Positions 13,519 to 27,000 of a stretch of 64,000 nt of DNA are shown here, piece by piece (positions within the stretch are counted from its first letter, which is position 1; every line of letters starts with the position of its first letter). The DNA is from Anticarsia gemmatalis (taxonomy: Eukaryota; Arthropoda; Insecta; Lepidoptera; Erebidae): contig NC_134766.1 of NCBI RefSeq assembly GCF_050436995.1, positions 4,960,001 through 5,024,000 on the forward strand. The letters run 5' to 3'. Below the pieces are notes generated by a model. That model ran no database searches and had not been told where the DNA came from. It saw nothing but the letters and a program-made list of their open reading frames with translations. Position numbers and translations under genes: made by a program.

Positions 13519-13720
13519 CGGGGAAAAAGTCTTTTCGCATTATAGTATGTATGAACTTGTAGTAAAATCTTTTCTCTACAGAAATAAGCTCGATATTTGG
13601 GTATCTCATGAGCTCACTGAAAGAAACCTAATGAACCGTGTTCTCATTTGTGATTCTTGAAGCTTAAGAGATTTTATTACAAGTTCATACATACTATAAT
13701 GCGAAAAGACTTTTTCCCCG
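13519..13720. mobile_element. 202 bp MITE with ~55 bp terminal inverted repeats
   Basis: The left end CGGGGAAAAAGTCTTTTCGC is matched by the reverse complement at 13701-13720, and the inverted match continues inward to about 13575 and 13665. TATTAATT occurs at 13511-13518 and again at 13724-13731, which would fit an 8-bp target duplication if the element has three extra bases at the right end. That would suggest a hAT-like origin. No transposase is present. Confidence 0.7.
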
Positions 13721-14958
13721 ACCTATTAATTTGGTTTATAATAATGCTTATGGATATGACGACGGTAATTTAGCGTTAAAAATTAGTCGGTTCTTTACAT
13801 AAGATTCAAACTCAACATTTTTAAAGGCTATAGTCACGGCAACTCCAAAAAAAAGTCCCTAACATACTTTAGTCAAGATAAGCTTACAAAAATACTGAAA
13901 CACAAACGTGGTAATCTTAGTACACAGTACAGATAGTCTTCTTGACTGTTGTTCTTATGGCCCCACCCACAGATAGGTGTGTAGATTAGGTACCCTCATT
14001 TCTGGCCGATCAATGATTAACGTCGAGTACCGCAGGAAGCCGGCTGATAGCGACAATGACTCAACCTCCTTTGTGGAAATTACAAGTTTCCACTAAATTG
14101 CGACTTTTAAAAATAAATTAAACTTGCCAGTCTTTATTCTGAAATAATTTTAAAAGGCTGAACGCACTAGAAATAATACTTAAAGCTCTTTCCGCCTTCG
14201 TAAGAGCAAAAAACATACTCGTTAAATTCGAAATACTTCTCGCTGTAATTAAATATTTGATGGGAATAAAATAGTTACCTAGATTTTTAGCAGTAAATGA
14301 AATATTCTGTATATTTGAGACAGACAAAGTGTAGGTACTATTACAGTATCTTATTTATTCCATATACAGCGGTAGTACAGAGCTGTATTGATATTCTATT
14401 GTCCTTAGTGCGCACTGTCGTAGTGATAAATATGTAAGATAGACAATACGGGCACACTTCCCATTAATAAGAGGCGGTGACAATTTTATTGATCACATAC
14501 GAAATACATACCTACTATACAAAATGTAGTTTCTTAACTCTGAATTTAATGCTTTAAGGAGCATAATTAGCATATAGTAGGATCACCATAATTTTAAAAT
14601 GAAATCAAATTAAAATCATTATACTTAAATACCTTAAGTAGACAATGACATATCAATTACGGGTAGGTATATTTTGAATAAAAGTCCTGAAAATTAATGT
14701 AGATGAAACTGTTGGTAAGAGATGACCGAAAGAAAAATGCTTTAGTGTGAAAGAGGCTATGGGTATATAAAGGGACAGAGAGGCTGTTAAGAGCTATTAA
14801 GCTGTAATGTACCTATGTTACTTGAATATGCTGAAAACACTCCAGTCCTGAAAAACAATCTTTAACGAACGGAATTCAACTAAAAATAAAGATTAGTAGT
14901 AGTATTTTCTTCTGATGTTTATAAATGAATAGAATATTAATTGTTTTGTGTTGTTTAG

Positions 14959-15044
14959 GCGCCGGCGCGGTCGACCGTCGCGGGCCATGCAGGGTGCTGC
15001 CAGCGCGCCCGCGCCTCCCGCGGCTGAACCGCCATCTTCACAAC
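14959..15044 (+). CDS. peb: peb coding exon 1 (short N-terminal exon)
   Basis: The acceptor TTGTTTAG|GC at 14958/14959 and donor CAAC|GTAAGT at 15044/15045 bound a GC-rich 86-nt exon. The ATG at 14987 gives 19 codons rich in Ala and Pro (MQGAASAPAPPAAEPPSSQ) plus one base. That base plus AA at 25815 makes Gln and continues into IKTEEVISE without a stop. This exon supplies the start codon that the large exon lacks: upstream of the 25814 acceptor only a GTG is available in frame. Confidence 0.7.
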
Positions 15045-18000
15045 GTAAGTACCAACTTTATTACAAAACTACATAAGAGAGAATGGGTCATAATTTTCCC
15101 CGTTTTTGTAACATTTTTTACTGCTACTCTGCTCCTATTGGCCGTAGCGTGATGATATATAGCCTATAGCCTTCCTCGATAAATGGGCTATCTAACACTG
15201 AAATAATTTTACAAATCGGACCAATAGTTCCTGAGATTCGCGCATTTAAACAAACTCTTCAGCTTTATAATATTAGTAAAGATTTAATAACTATAAACAT
15301 ATTTAAATTTATATTTTATCATTAAACTTACAACTGTTATCTTGAATCAAATCAGATCAGGCATACATGCATCATCTTACTTGACAAACAAATCATATTA
15401 CTCAGTCTGCTCTCAGGAACTACTTAACCAGACAATACATTTCATTCACAATTAAGATTGTGCTCAATGCGACACCGATATGATGCGCACGCGCCGCACA
15501 TGACACCCGGGCATTTATACGACTACCCTTAAAAGCTTACATTACACGCTTAGAACAGCTGATAATGATTACGACCGTCATCCGCTATTTGCACTCGTAT
15601 ACTCAGGATTCTTTATATTAGTTATGCAAAATAGCCAACGCTAGCGAACAAATTTTATTGTCTATTTTATTGATACTTCAAATACAAGTAATTAAACTGT
15701 ATTTCTTATCTGTAGCGTGCCATCACAGGTGTATCTACAATTGTTATTTAAAATAACATTCATACGACTTGAAGGATTCTAGAATATTCCACACTCCATA
15801 TCTTGTTTGTTTTAGTGTTATCTTTGTAAAAATCGTGATCTGTCAAAATATTTACTACCAATAATGATGTGTAAAATCATTCTTATGTGATAAATAAAAG
15901 GCTCATTCGCGTTACGTCGACTAATTTGATTTCGGTTATCGAATTGATTAGCGATAAATTAAGAGGGCCATAATGATTACGGATTTACCAATCTATAGCA
16001 TTTCATCAGATCTCTTATATCAGAGGCGATAATATTTCTGGCGAAACCGTCATGTAATTCTAACTCGGGAGCGGTACGTAAAAGCCCTTCGGTACCCGCT
16101 GTACAAACTCAAAGATTTTCAAACCAAGGCGAAGTTTCGTAAGCCAAATAGAACACAAAATATCTCATTAGAGACTCATTAAGACAATCGGACACGGAAT
16201 TTAGTTTGCTCAGCCGAAGCGGCAATCTCGAGAGAGCAAGGGAAACATCCTTTTGTCGCATAAACACTTGTGTCTACACATCTTAAGGCCATTCATTGAG
16301 ACAACGGTACCTCAAACATTGATAGACTAGCTTCCTCTCGCGGCTCCTCTCGCACTGTGTCAACAGTCAACACAATCTTGTGTCCACTGCTTTGTCACAG
16401 TTTTCTTTGAATCGTTCTGTAAATCTTGAAGCACTGAGAAATGGACAATGAAACATACTTTCTCATTCATTTTTATTGTATGTGTAATAGTACCTACTTC
16501 GAGTACGACATCTGAAATGGAGCTTAAAATTGTAGTATTAGAAACGTAGCCTCATTTCTTAATATTTGTTCTTACTAGTCTAAATAAAATGCGTATTTGA
16601 CCTGTCTCTTTGTATGTAATATTGTATTTTTTATAGTTTTCCCTTCCAATGTTTTGTTATACCGCGTATTGATGAATCATAATCGTCGTATACGGCAGTG
16701 TTTCACACACAATAGATTACACAAACTTACTAATCTACTTCCTTTCTTATGATCTTCATCCTAAGGTGAATCAAATTATTGGAATACATATTTCTAATAT
16801 TACTCACTTTTCTTTTGATCAAGTAATATTTCTAGACAGTCCAATTTTCGTTCCAAACATTCACAATAAAAATTTAATTACCGTATTGAAAAAACCTTCA
16901 GATAATACGAAAAAGTTACCTATTTTTACTTGAAATATCTAATGCAAATATACATTTATCGTGAGTTTATGTCCTAGTAAAAGTTTTTCGTGTTTTCTGA
17001 CCGATTAGGTCTGCAGTCGTTACTTCGACAACGGTTCTTTATCTGATAAGACTAGTCTTCCGGTCCTAATTGCTGTTTGACAAATATCACCATCCCGTAA
17101 AGGATTGTTACAGTTTAGTGTTGAAATCACTCTGCTATTACGTCAATTACTTTAAGAAAAAACAGTAAACAAAAGATTTCAAAGACATTTTTTCCTTATT
17201 CATTATAATATGAATTAATTCGATGTACATATTTGATCGAATAAAATTGTTTGACAATAAAAAAATATGGTTTAAAATGGCATTAAACAGAAACAATAAG
17301 GGTCTATCTCACTAGTCCCGTGGGCCCTATTTCTTCCCAACTCAAGGGGACTAATGGGACAGACCTGTAGCACGATTCTCTACAGTTGATAATTTCGAGT
17401 ATCGAGAGTTTGACATTTAAAATGTACTGCAAAAATAGTTTCTACGCCGCACGCTAGAGGCTCTAAACTGAACTGATTGTCATACATTTTTTTTATAGCT
17501 AGCCGGTTGTCGGTAGTCGATAATGGTAGAGAATGTAACTGTAAAATTTTCACAATTATTAAATGAATTTCATAATACAAGATCTGGCATAAAATCTTAC
17601 AAATTTATCTCAATAGGTATAGATAGGAATAAATAATAGATAGGATAATCTTATGTAGTTGGTATTAATCTTTCTCGTTTGTTGACAATCGTGTACAATG
17701 ACGTCATAGAACATCTGTATCGCTTCTAATTAAATAATCATCCACGTGTATTTTACTGCTTAAAGATTTATTAAGTAATTTGTAAGCATTAAGTTCATTC
17801 CTTAGTAATTGTTATGTATTAAATAAACAATAGTATATGTAAACTATTGTAATCGTCTTATAAGAGGACGTTTGATAGTATTTGAGTTGATTTTGTCCCG
17901 GGACTTTTTGTGTGATGGTCTCCCTAACGATTTATTGCTGAATTATTTGGTAATCACTAAAATGCTGGTTTATTTGAGGTTAGTTTTATATTACGAAATT

Positions 18001-21000
18001 TCCTAAGAAACTACCTGTCATTTGCGCTTTTTTTTTGTCTAGCTAGGTAAATACTTTCTTACAAAATCTGAAGTAAGTATAAAAAAAAAATTTAAAGCTC
18101 CAAGGGTAGTCATTCCGCATGCTTTAAAATCTTAAAGATAAAAGTAGTAAGTGGCTTTTTTAAACCGAAATAAGATAACATTTCTTCAACGCAACTTAAA
18201 ACAGATATAAACCAAGCAATAACATTTAATCACACACGTATTAACCAAACAACTCAGTGTCAAAGCACTCCAAGTAAAATAACCTAACTTATTAATCAGC
18301 TCACGATCTACCGCCTGCCATCTCGCGAGCCCTTTACGAATTAACATTTTAATATCGCATCAAGGCGCTCATAGCCAGTTGCGCTCACTGGTCGGCAAAC
18401 GATCCGTGGGTTAAGCAAGCCTTAGCGCGGTCAATCTATAGATGGGTGACCGCATCGTGGTATTTGAACTGAGCGTCTTCGTGCTTCGGAGGGCACGTAA
18501 ATAGTCGGTCCAACTAAGATAACAGTCGTCAAGCCATGTCAAAGGCCTTTCGGGCGGCTTGAACAACTTTGACACCGGGTTGACCACTAACTATACGACT
18601 GAATGAATGAATGAATATCGCATCTCAGTGGAACAACGACGTAATACGACTCGACTTTGTACAGTCAGCTCCAAAAGTCACTAATCATACTCAATCTTTT
18701 GAAACCATATATACTGAAGTGTGCACATTATTCCATAGACAAATCAGGTAGAATGAGTTAGAATTAAAAATTTCAATCAATAGCAAATGGAAAGAACATT
18801 TGATATTGATTGAGCTGACTGTACATGACTCACATTGTACCTAACTTTTAAAATTAGGTTTTTCTATATATAGGTATTGCTTTAAATCTTATCGTGGTAT
18901 CAAAAATATATTTCTTCAAATTAGTAATAGTAGGTACACAAGATTAACGATAAAATTAAAATGACACATCTCTTTGCCTTTCCAAAAATGAAACGTTTTA
19001 CGACTTACGTCTGTCTTCTTCTGAAGTCACGTTTTATTTTGTACAGTAATACCCCGCTCTCCCCTCCCCGCGAGCTGCGCATACGTCTAATTGGGACGCT
19101 TTTCCGTTCGGAGAAAGCGAGTAATCGAGTGGAAACCATTTTTGGGCGTGCGATTGATCGATTTGCTATCGAGATTCCGTTTTATCGATTGACGTGTACA
19201 ATCTAAGTTGTTTGTTTATGATCTTAAGTGTACTTATAAATAAGTGCTTAGTAATAGTTTTAAGTAGTATTGAAGACTACGTATATAAAAAACCGATATT
19301 ACGCAACTTTATCTAGTTATTTTCTTCAAAAGACGCATTAAATCTAGATTTTTGTCTATCCAGTCTTTAGGCCATGTCAAAATTTCCAGCATATCCAGCA
19401 GAAATTGGACCTAAAATTGACCCATGTAAAAGACAGTTTAACTTAAATAAATATTCATTTTTAAATGTCACCGTACGTAGTAATAAGTACAACTAATGAC
19501 ATTACCTTCTAATCTGGAAGTCGGCACCGCGGCAGGAAACCCGAGTGGAAACTCGACCCGTGTTTACATAGACGTACGAAATTATTCGTTATTCGTTCAC
19601 AAATACACCGAATATTCCAACTATTTTCTAAGAAAACATGCAATAGCTAAAATCAATGAATATGACACCGACTTTATGTTTGTATGCAATTTCCTTTGAC
19701 ATTATAAATACTGTTCGGTCTAGTATTAAATTAGTCGTTTTTATTGTACAGCTGCATTGGAAAAAGGTCTTAAAAGTGCTTTCATGTTGATGTTTCTTGT
19801 GTCTTTTTAATAATGAAGGTTTAATTCGTCGAACTTTAAAAACAATTGAGATTCTTTGTTAGAATAGAGAAGTCGTTAAAATTAGTGGTCCATGACAATT
19901 TTGATAGGGCAGCTTTTTTATGTTTCAAATAGCCTTCAAACCGTACATGCCAATACTAGCTCTAGTCGCAAATGTAGATTTTCTAAGCCGTAAGAAGTAT
20001 ATTATAAGATACAGTATCATCTATCTCCAGTGTCCCTCATATTTCTTTCATTGGACAAATTTTTGTAACAATACCACTTGACCTAAATAACGCAAAGAAC
20101 TCCACCTGTTTTCGTCATCCCTAAAAATCCGGTAAAAACCAGTCTTTCCCTATTTCACGTGCCAGTAACCCGACCAAGTACAAAATACTCGCGTCCCATT
20201 TATAATATTAGACAGCGTCGGACTAGTGACATAGCATCATAACCACTGAGGACCGTTACTGCGGAAGGCGGGACCCTGACTTGCATTAATGATGGCCACA
20301 ACTTTATACCTTCATGCTTACGAGATATGGGTAGATGATTAGATCTCAAAAACCTCTTTTTGGCTTCGTGTTACTTTGTTCTTCATTCATGTATGTGCTA
20401 CATTCATGAGTATGTCTGGATCATTTATGCATGTACCTCTGAATACCGAGACGTCTCTCAGTCGTTATTTAAGAAATAATGTGTACTGGATTTATTGGAG
20501 AAACGAGACCTGCATTCTTAAACCCCTCGTACTTTACTACAGTACTTGAATTTAGGAAAGCCAACAATCTCGTAAAAATAGGTGCATAATTAAATTTCTC
20601 TCGAGATATGAAACGAGTCCACCGTTGACAAACGAACAAAATGAGCGTCCACACAACACATTATCAATTTCTAGACAATACCCGTCTCTTGTCACGGACA
20701 AAGTTAACTTTACCGTTGAGGAAACATAACTAGTTCAGCGCACAGTGCAAAACACACGAATTTCCCAGCAAAATGGCAGTTGCGAAAGCGGCAAACGGGT
20801 ATGGTCAGGTAATTGCCGATGGCGACACCATAAATGACTGCTTGGAGATACTACATGGTGTAATTCAGTACCGTTGAGGCTCATTGGAGTGTTGAAGAAA
20901 GCTACGGTACTCGGCGACGTCCCCGACATATCAATCAAATCGCTTATAATATGCGCCGCCCACCGTTACGCGTCAACCATCTTATTATGCGGACAATAAG

Positions 21001-24000
21001 AGTTATTGTCGTGTGCGTTCGCCCGTCTTCGGGACACTTCGGGATGGCGATAGGTCGATTTAAATTCCGAATAAGCGGGAAGGAGGAAGTCACGGTGCGC
21101 CTGCGCTTCTATGTGACACCTTTTCTCCGTACATGAAGTTGATTGAACTTGGTACGTTGAATTCGGATGGTGTTTATTCCGTGATTGTACTATTTTGATG
21201 TCGCCATACACGTGTTTGTATGTCACCATGAATATTAAACTTTGGATTGATATTTGGTTTGTATCCTGTGCAGCCTGTGGAGGATTTGAGTTATGGCTTT
21301 TAGTATAAATTGTTAGATAGTGAGATCATACTTTTCTTAGTTTGTAATTATTTTTCCTTATTTTTTACTTATTCGTAGAGTAAATTGTAGTAGAATTTTG
21401 CCAGTCATGACTCAGTCGTGTTCAATGAAACATCGTTTATACGAGTCTTATGATAATGAGATACAGACGCACCTGCAGTCGCTAATGTTTTATCTTTAGT
21501 TAGACGGTTTCACATTATTCGTAAGTTCAATTTTCTTCTTAGTGAAGTTTATTCGTGGATCGGTTAGTCAGTTTGAGTGAAAGCCAGACAGACATGTAAG
21601 TATGAAATTAGTATGAGGAACTCCTCTTCAATAAAAGAAAGGCAATAATCGCAATGAACGCGTGCTGGCTGAGCGTGCATTTCAGATAGCTTCCGAGAAC
21701 ATGTACGTTTTCAATTTCGTCACATTTGCGACTAAACTACACTTTTGTTTTCCAAGTATGTGTTGCGTAAATGTCCTAATGTCACACCGTCACGGTGCTG
21801 AGCGCGTAATAATCTTGTTATATGTTAACGTAATGTTGCACGAACACTACTTATCGTATTTGTACTTTTGTGAGGCTGTTTTTAGTAGTACTTTAGAAGG
21901 TGTTTAAAATCCATCTACGGAGACTACGTCGACCATAAGTCTTTACGGCAATTATATTTGAAGCCATAGATTTGGTAAAGCTAGACGTACAAGTGAAAAT
22001 TTAAATCAATAATTTACCAAAGCAATTTTTGAAATCTTAAATTATGCAGAGACTGATTACGACATGAAGCAATATTACTATCAAATTTTCTCTTGCAATT
22101 ACTATCAAATATTACATTTATCAATGAGAACCCTTATTCACCAGTTTTCAACAAATTCCACCGCGTGTTACAGCTCGGTGTAACAGCAGTCAATAATGGC
22201 CACGCATCATATTACTAAGGAGATTGCGTGAAGTGATTATTGGTAAGAAAACCCGACACGACATGCTTGCGCCGTGTTTTCATGAGCTTCACCATTATTA
22301 TATTGTAGCCATGTTTTATGAGTTACGAAAGAATTTCCTTTTTACCTGTAAAGAAAACTTTGGACGCCGCATGTAATTGACATAAAAATTTCAACCGGTA
22401 CATCAGAGGGATAGTGAATATTACTAATGAGTGGACAAAAGACCCTTCTAACATATTCCCCGTTGTGTGATAATCTCTTATAAAAGCTATAACAATATTT
22501 TCATTGTCAACTGAAAAAATCGAGCGCCCTTTTAGGAAACACGCTACCATACCATTTTCATAAGAATACTATGAAAATTCTTTAAGTTTTCTCGACTGAA
22601 AACCTAGGAGGAAAAAACACTGGAAAAGGCTTCTTTTGTAACTTATAAACAGATATATAAAAGCAATTTCATATCACATTGTCTTTAACAAAATCCTAAT
22701 CGTAACATTAATGATACGCATAAAAATAAAAAGAGTGAATACAGCGTAATTCGATTCAAGTCTTAAGACCGGACGTGTTTATCTAAATAAATACTTAGCG
22801 AGTGGTTTATTAGTGTTATTTACAAGTAACACTTGCTCAATCGTATCGAATTGTGTGCATTTACGTTTTATTGTGTGTGCCATCCTGTTGGGGACAGAAC
22901 TGGTTACTTTAGTACTGAGTTTTGACTGTGACTCTGCCTGCTTCACGAAAAAATGTAATCTATATGCTTCGTGGGTATATAAACTTACATACTGCCAAAT
23001 TTCAACAAAATCAGAATACCTATTTAGCTGAAAAGCGAAGAAAGGCAGACATATTAATTTAAATATTTATATTTTTTGGTGTCTTTCTTGTAGTTTGTCA
23101 TCATCTTTATTCACCTAGAATATATAATCTACACTTAAAATATAGTAAGTATAATATAGGGGCATAATCTAGCTCTCTATATATCTAAAAATCATCTAAA
23201 TCGGACTACTAGTTCCTGAGATAAACCCATAAACAATTTACACTTAAACCAATACAGAAACAAAGATTTGAATTTGTCACTACGATAAAACAATTCCTAG
23301 TAGAATCACAATTGAATTAGACAGGTGAAATCACAACAACCTTTTCCTCAAACAATACATTGAGGATTATAACATAATAAAGCGTAGATAATTAATAATC
23401 TGGTATATAGGTCATAATGACGTTCGTAATGTGAGTCAGATTCGCCATTGTCCCGCTATACACTCTGCTCTCGGGATTGTACTAAAATATTGTGAAATTG
23501 AACTAGTAGGATGTTAGTTTAGAGTTGATTTTTACGGCTTGTGGAGTGACGGATAAACTATCCCATAAAGTGACTGTAAATTTCTGTATATATTTTAGAT
23601 GATACGCTAACTAATACTTATTTAGAAAGAAACGATGAAACTGGCGAACAGCGATTTGAAGAGAATTAACTTACATATTTGTAGATTGTCACCAAAAGTT
23701 ACGGTGATTTTAACTTTTAACTTAGGTATACTTGAGATGCTATCGCTGATTTTACACCCTAATTTAAAAGGATTGTGAACAAAAGCATGCAGTTTTCATA
23801 ATACTAAAAAAAATCTAATCAATTCGGCAGTTCCAATCCTAAAATTTTGTAGTAATTATTCGATTTATAATTAAAACAGAAACATTAAAACATATAAATA
23901 AAAATAAACATCAGTGCTTCTTTGACATTATTATTTTCCTATAAACAAAGACATTATATCTAACATCTAATAGGTTTAAAGATCATAGTACGTAGACTCC

Positions 24001-27000
24001 TTGACACAATTAACATGTATTGATAAGGCTTTTCTTTACAATATGTTTATTAACATTCATGCATGAGTTAAATGGAAAAACATGAAATAAATTACAGTTA
24101 CTGAAAATAATTTACGAAATACGACGACTGTCATGAAAAATACTGTAACGTAACATGTATCTATATTAAATAGTTTTAAAACCTTTACATTTTCAATTCT
24201 AGTTCAACTCTTGTTTTGGGTAAATCCCGTATTTTAGAAAATGTTGCAATTTCGAAACCTAATCATAAGATTTGTTTAAACTTTCGTTTTACATAACTTT
24301 CGGCACCTTTGTCTACAATCGCTAAATCAGTAGTATCCACATAAATTTCAATGAGATACACAATTCGGGCGCACTTTGGTGCGAAGTTATCTTAGACCAT
24401 CTGTGTTTTACCAGTCAAATCTCTTGTTATTCTAAACACGGACACTAAACATCTATCCGTGGCTACTACTTCACATGGCGATCTGATAAATCTTTATCAT
24501 TCTATGGGAATTTATGAAAAAAGCACATGAATTTGGCTAAAAAGAGCGCTTAAGATTAGTTACTTTGTGCAAATTCTGCCGATAATATTTGAGGTTTCTT
24601 TTCATTGCCTTTTCATTAAGGATTTCTACTTTTCACTGAAATAGGCACGGGAATGTCATGATTAATACATTTTTTCCAACAAAGGATAAGGATAAACTAA
24701 TCTATAAAACACAATGAAGTAACTTATTATAGCTCCCAGACGTAAAATGGCAAGTACATTTTATATTTTGGTTTCAACACAACGCAGGAATTCATTGATT
24801 TATACGTAAAACAACAGTGAAGTTTACTTCAAGACATTTAAAACCCTAAAAAGACACCTAAACCCTTGATATTACTTGAGATCTTAAGCTATATTAAAGG
24901 GCTCTATATGGCAGTACTGCTCTACTACGCAGTAATCCTTAAAGCTATGTCAATCAATCTTCCGCGAATTCCAAACTCCGCTTATTTACCATGATATCTG
25001 ATTCTTCCTCAACCGTGTGGATTATGGACTTCGAAATATATTATGTATTTATTCATAGCACGTCCACAAAGTATCTCACAATCGCTACTTTTCACAAAAC
25101 AACCATCTGATAGCGTTTACGTGACTCAGCCGTTTGCCAGCGAACACATATTTGTACCTATAGCCTGCTAGGTGTCAGTCCTATTGATTTTTGTGCCCTA
25201 TAGCCTCAATGAGGCTTGCGGCGATCCTTCCAAGCGACTCTACGCTCTATTTGAACGCAGTAAGGCGCTTTTTACGTTGCCATAGTTACGGTTCGTTTTA
25301 AAACAAAAGATAGTGTGATTCATCCGTCGAGAACTTTGTTGTGGTTGAGAATTTTTAGGGATCGATACGCTTGTTCAAATTTGTTTCTTATTGTCTGCGT
25401 GATGCGGTTCAAACGATACTTTGTAAGGCGAAAAAGCTTTTTAGGTCTCAATTTATTCAAATGATCCGCTGTTTCGGAGATATAAACCATATTTACGATT
25501 AGATCAAGCTTTCGATAGCGCTTAATTTGCGCATAAACAACTGGGGGTAACAAATTAACGCCATCTGTTGTCGAGTAGCGGTAGTAATATTTTAATTTGT
25601 AAATACGACTACACAGGAATCTATTAGCTAATTGTTGAAATAGAATCGATTCTGCCGATGATATCTCATTATTATTATACTGATATAACGACCTCGCACA
25701 AGTGAATTGCCTGACTCATCTATTGTCGACTTTTCTTGGAATTGTAAGAAAGCGCCCTGCGTTATTCAAACATACAATCCGTAATCAATTGTAACGTGTA
25801 CTCTTTTGTTACAGAAATCAAAACAGAGGAGGTCATCAGTGAAGCTAAAATCGAGGCCGAAGACGAAATGGACGCCGTGAAAATTGAAAAGCAAGAGCTC
25901 AGAGCCACAAGGACGATGAGCATCGACAGTGACAACAGGTCCGACAGGAGCGAGGAGGAGGACATGAGGCGCGCTCGCAAGAGGGCAGCGTCCACCTCAC
26001 CTTCACCTATCCCTATGGACAAAAGGATCGCGCGGTTCGAGTGCCCCAAGTGCAGACAGCGGTTCGACTCAGTGAACGCATACGACATCCACCGCTACAC
26101 CGCTCACAGCGATGACACCAAACCTGGTTTCGACGATCTCACCTTCGTTGATTTCTCCAGCAAAAAGTTCCCAGAAATCGCCCGCGGAGTCTGCGAAAGG
26201 AACCCCCACGTGTCAATAACCGACCAAAGATACAGATGTGACCTCTGCGCCAGAGATTTCCCTTGTGGACAAGCTCTGGACATTCACAGAAAGTCGTGCG
26301 CCTCTGCCACTCGAATTCCTAGTCCGGAAAGAGACCGCAGAGAAGATTTCTTCGCCAAATTAGACCTTAGGAACAGGTCGTTCGGTATTCCCGGCACGTT
26401 GACTCCACCGATGGAGAGATTCACTCCCAAATTCGACGATGGCCACCTCACCACAAATGGTATTAGACACATCGACGCCGCCCGCGACTTGGCAGATATT
26501 CAATCGATTTTAAACGTCACGTCAGCTGGCGGCCTCTTGGAGAGACTCACTGGATCAAGAGTCGCGGCCTTAGAAAGCGCTGTGCTCACGCCTCCCGATA
26601 CCATCATCAAAGAGAGAGACCAGGAGGAAACTCAAGATAATTTCGCAGCTGAATTCCGACGCATGAAGCTTCGTGGAGAGTTTCCGTGTAGATTGTGCCC
26701 AGCTAAGTTCCCGAACCTGAGAGCTCTGAAGGGACACAACCGAGTGCACTTAAGCGGAACCGGTCCGGGACCTTATCAGTGCAACATGTGCCCTCACGCC
26801 TCTTTAGATAAGGCGGCGTTAGTGCGTCACATGCGCACGCATAACGGAGACCGGCCTTACGAATGCGCCGTGTGCAATTACGCTTTCACAACTAAAGCTA
26901 ATTGCGAGCGCCACTTAAGAAACAGACACGCCAAGGTAACGAGGGAAGATGTCAAAAGATCTATTATCTACCATCCATCTGAAGACCCTAATAACGATGA

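Larger units (their letters stand above)
7246..14958 (+). other. peb: Probable peb intron 1
   Basis: About 7.7 kb runs between the non-coding exon donor and the acceptor at 14958. It holds a run of GATA-type motifs (about 8490-9910), a hairpin (10334-10406), an RTE-like LINE tail (10468-10917), a 5S-SINE fragment (11005-11140), a hairpin MITE (12250-12364) and a 202 bp inverted-repeat element (13519-13720). No other coding exon was recognised. Confidence 0.5.
15045..25814 (+). other. peb: peb intron 2, about 10.8 kb
   Basis: It holds an RTE-like tail starting only about 20 bases after the donor (15065-15284), a full 5S-type SINE (18362-18613) and a weak repeat remnant near 23170-23240. GC-richer patches lie at about 19060-19150 and 20930-21130 with no recognisable protein. 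No coding exon, RNA gene or CRISPR-like array was seen. Confidence 0.7.

Noticed and set aside
18600..18618. GAAT tandem repeat as an independent microsatellite
   Set aside because: It is the 3' tail of the 5S-SINE, immediately before the target duplication.
20735..21229. Overlapping frames in a GC-richer patch
   Set aside because: No protein similarity that I recognise and no splice partners. More likely a regulatory or repeat-derived patch.
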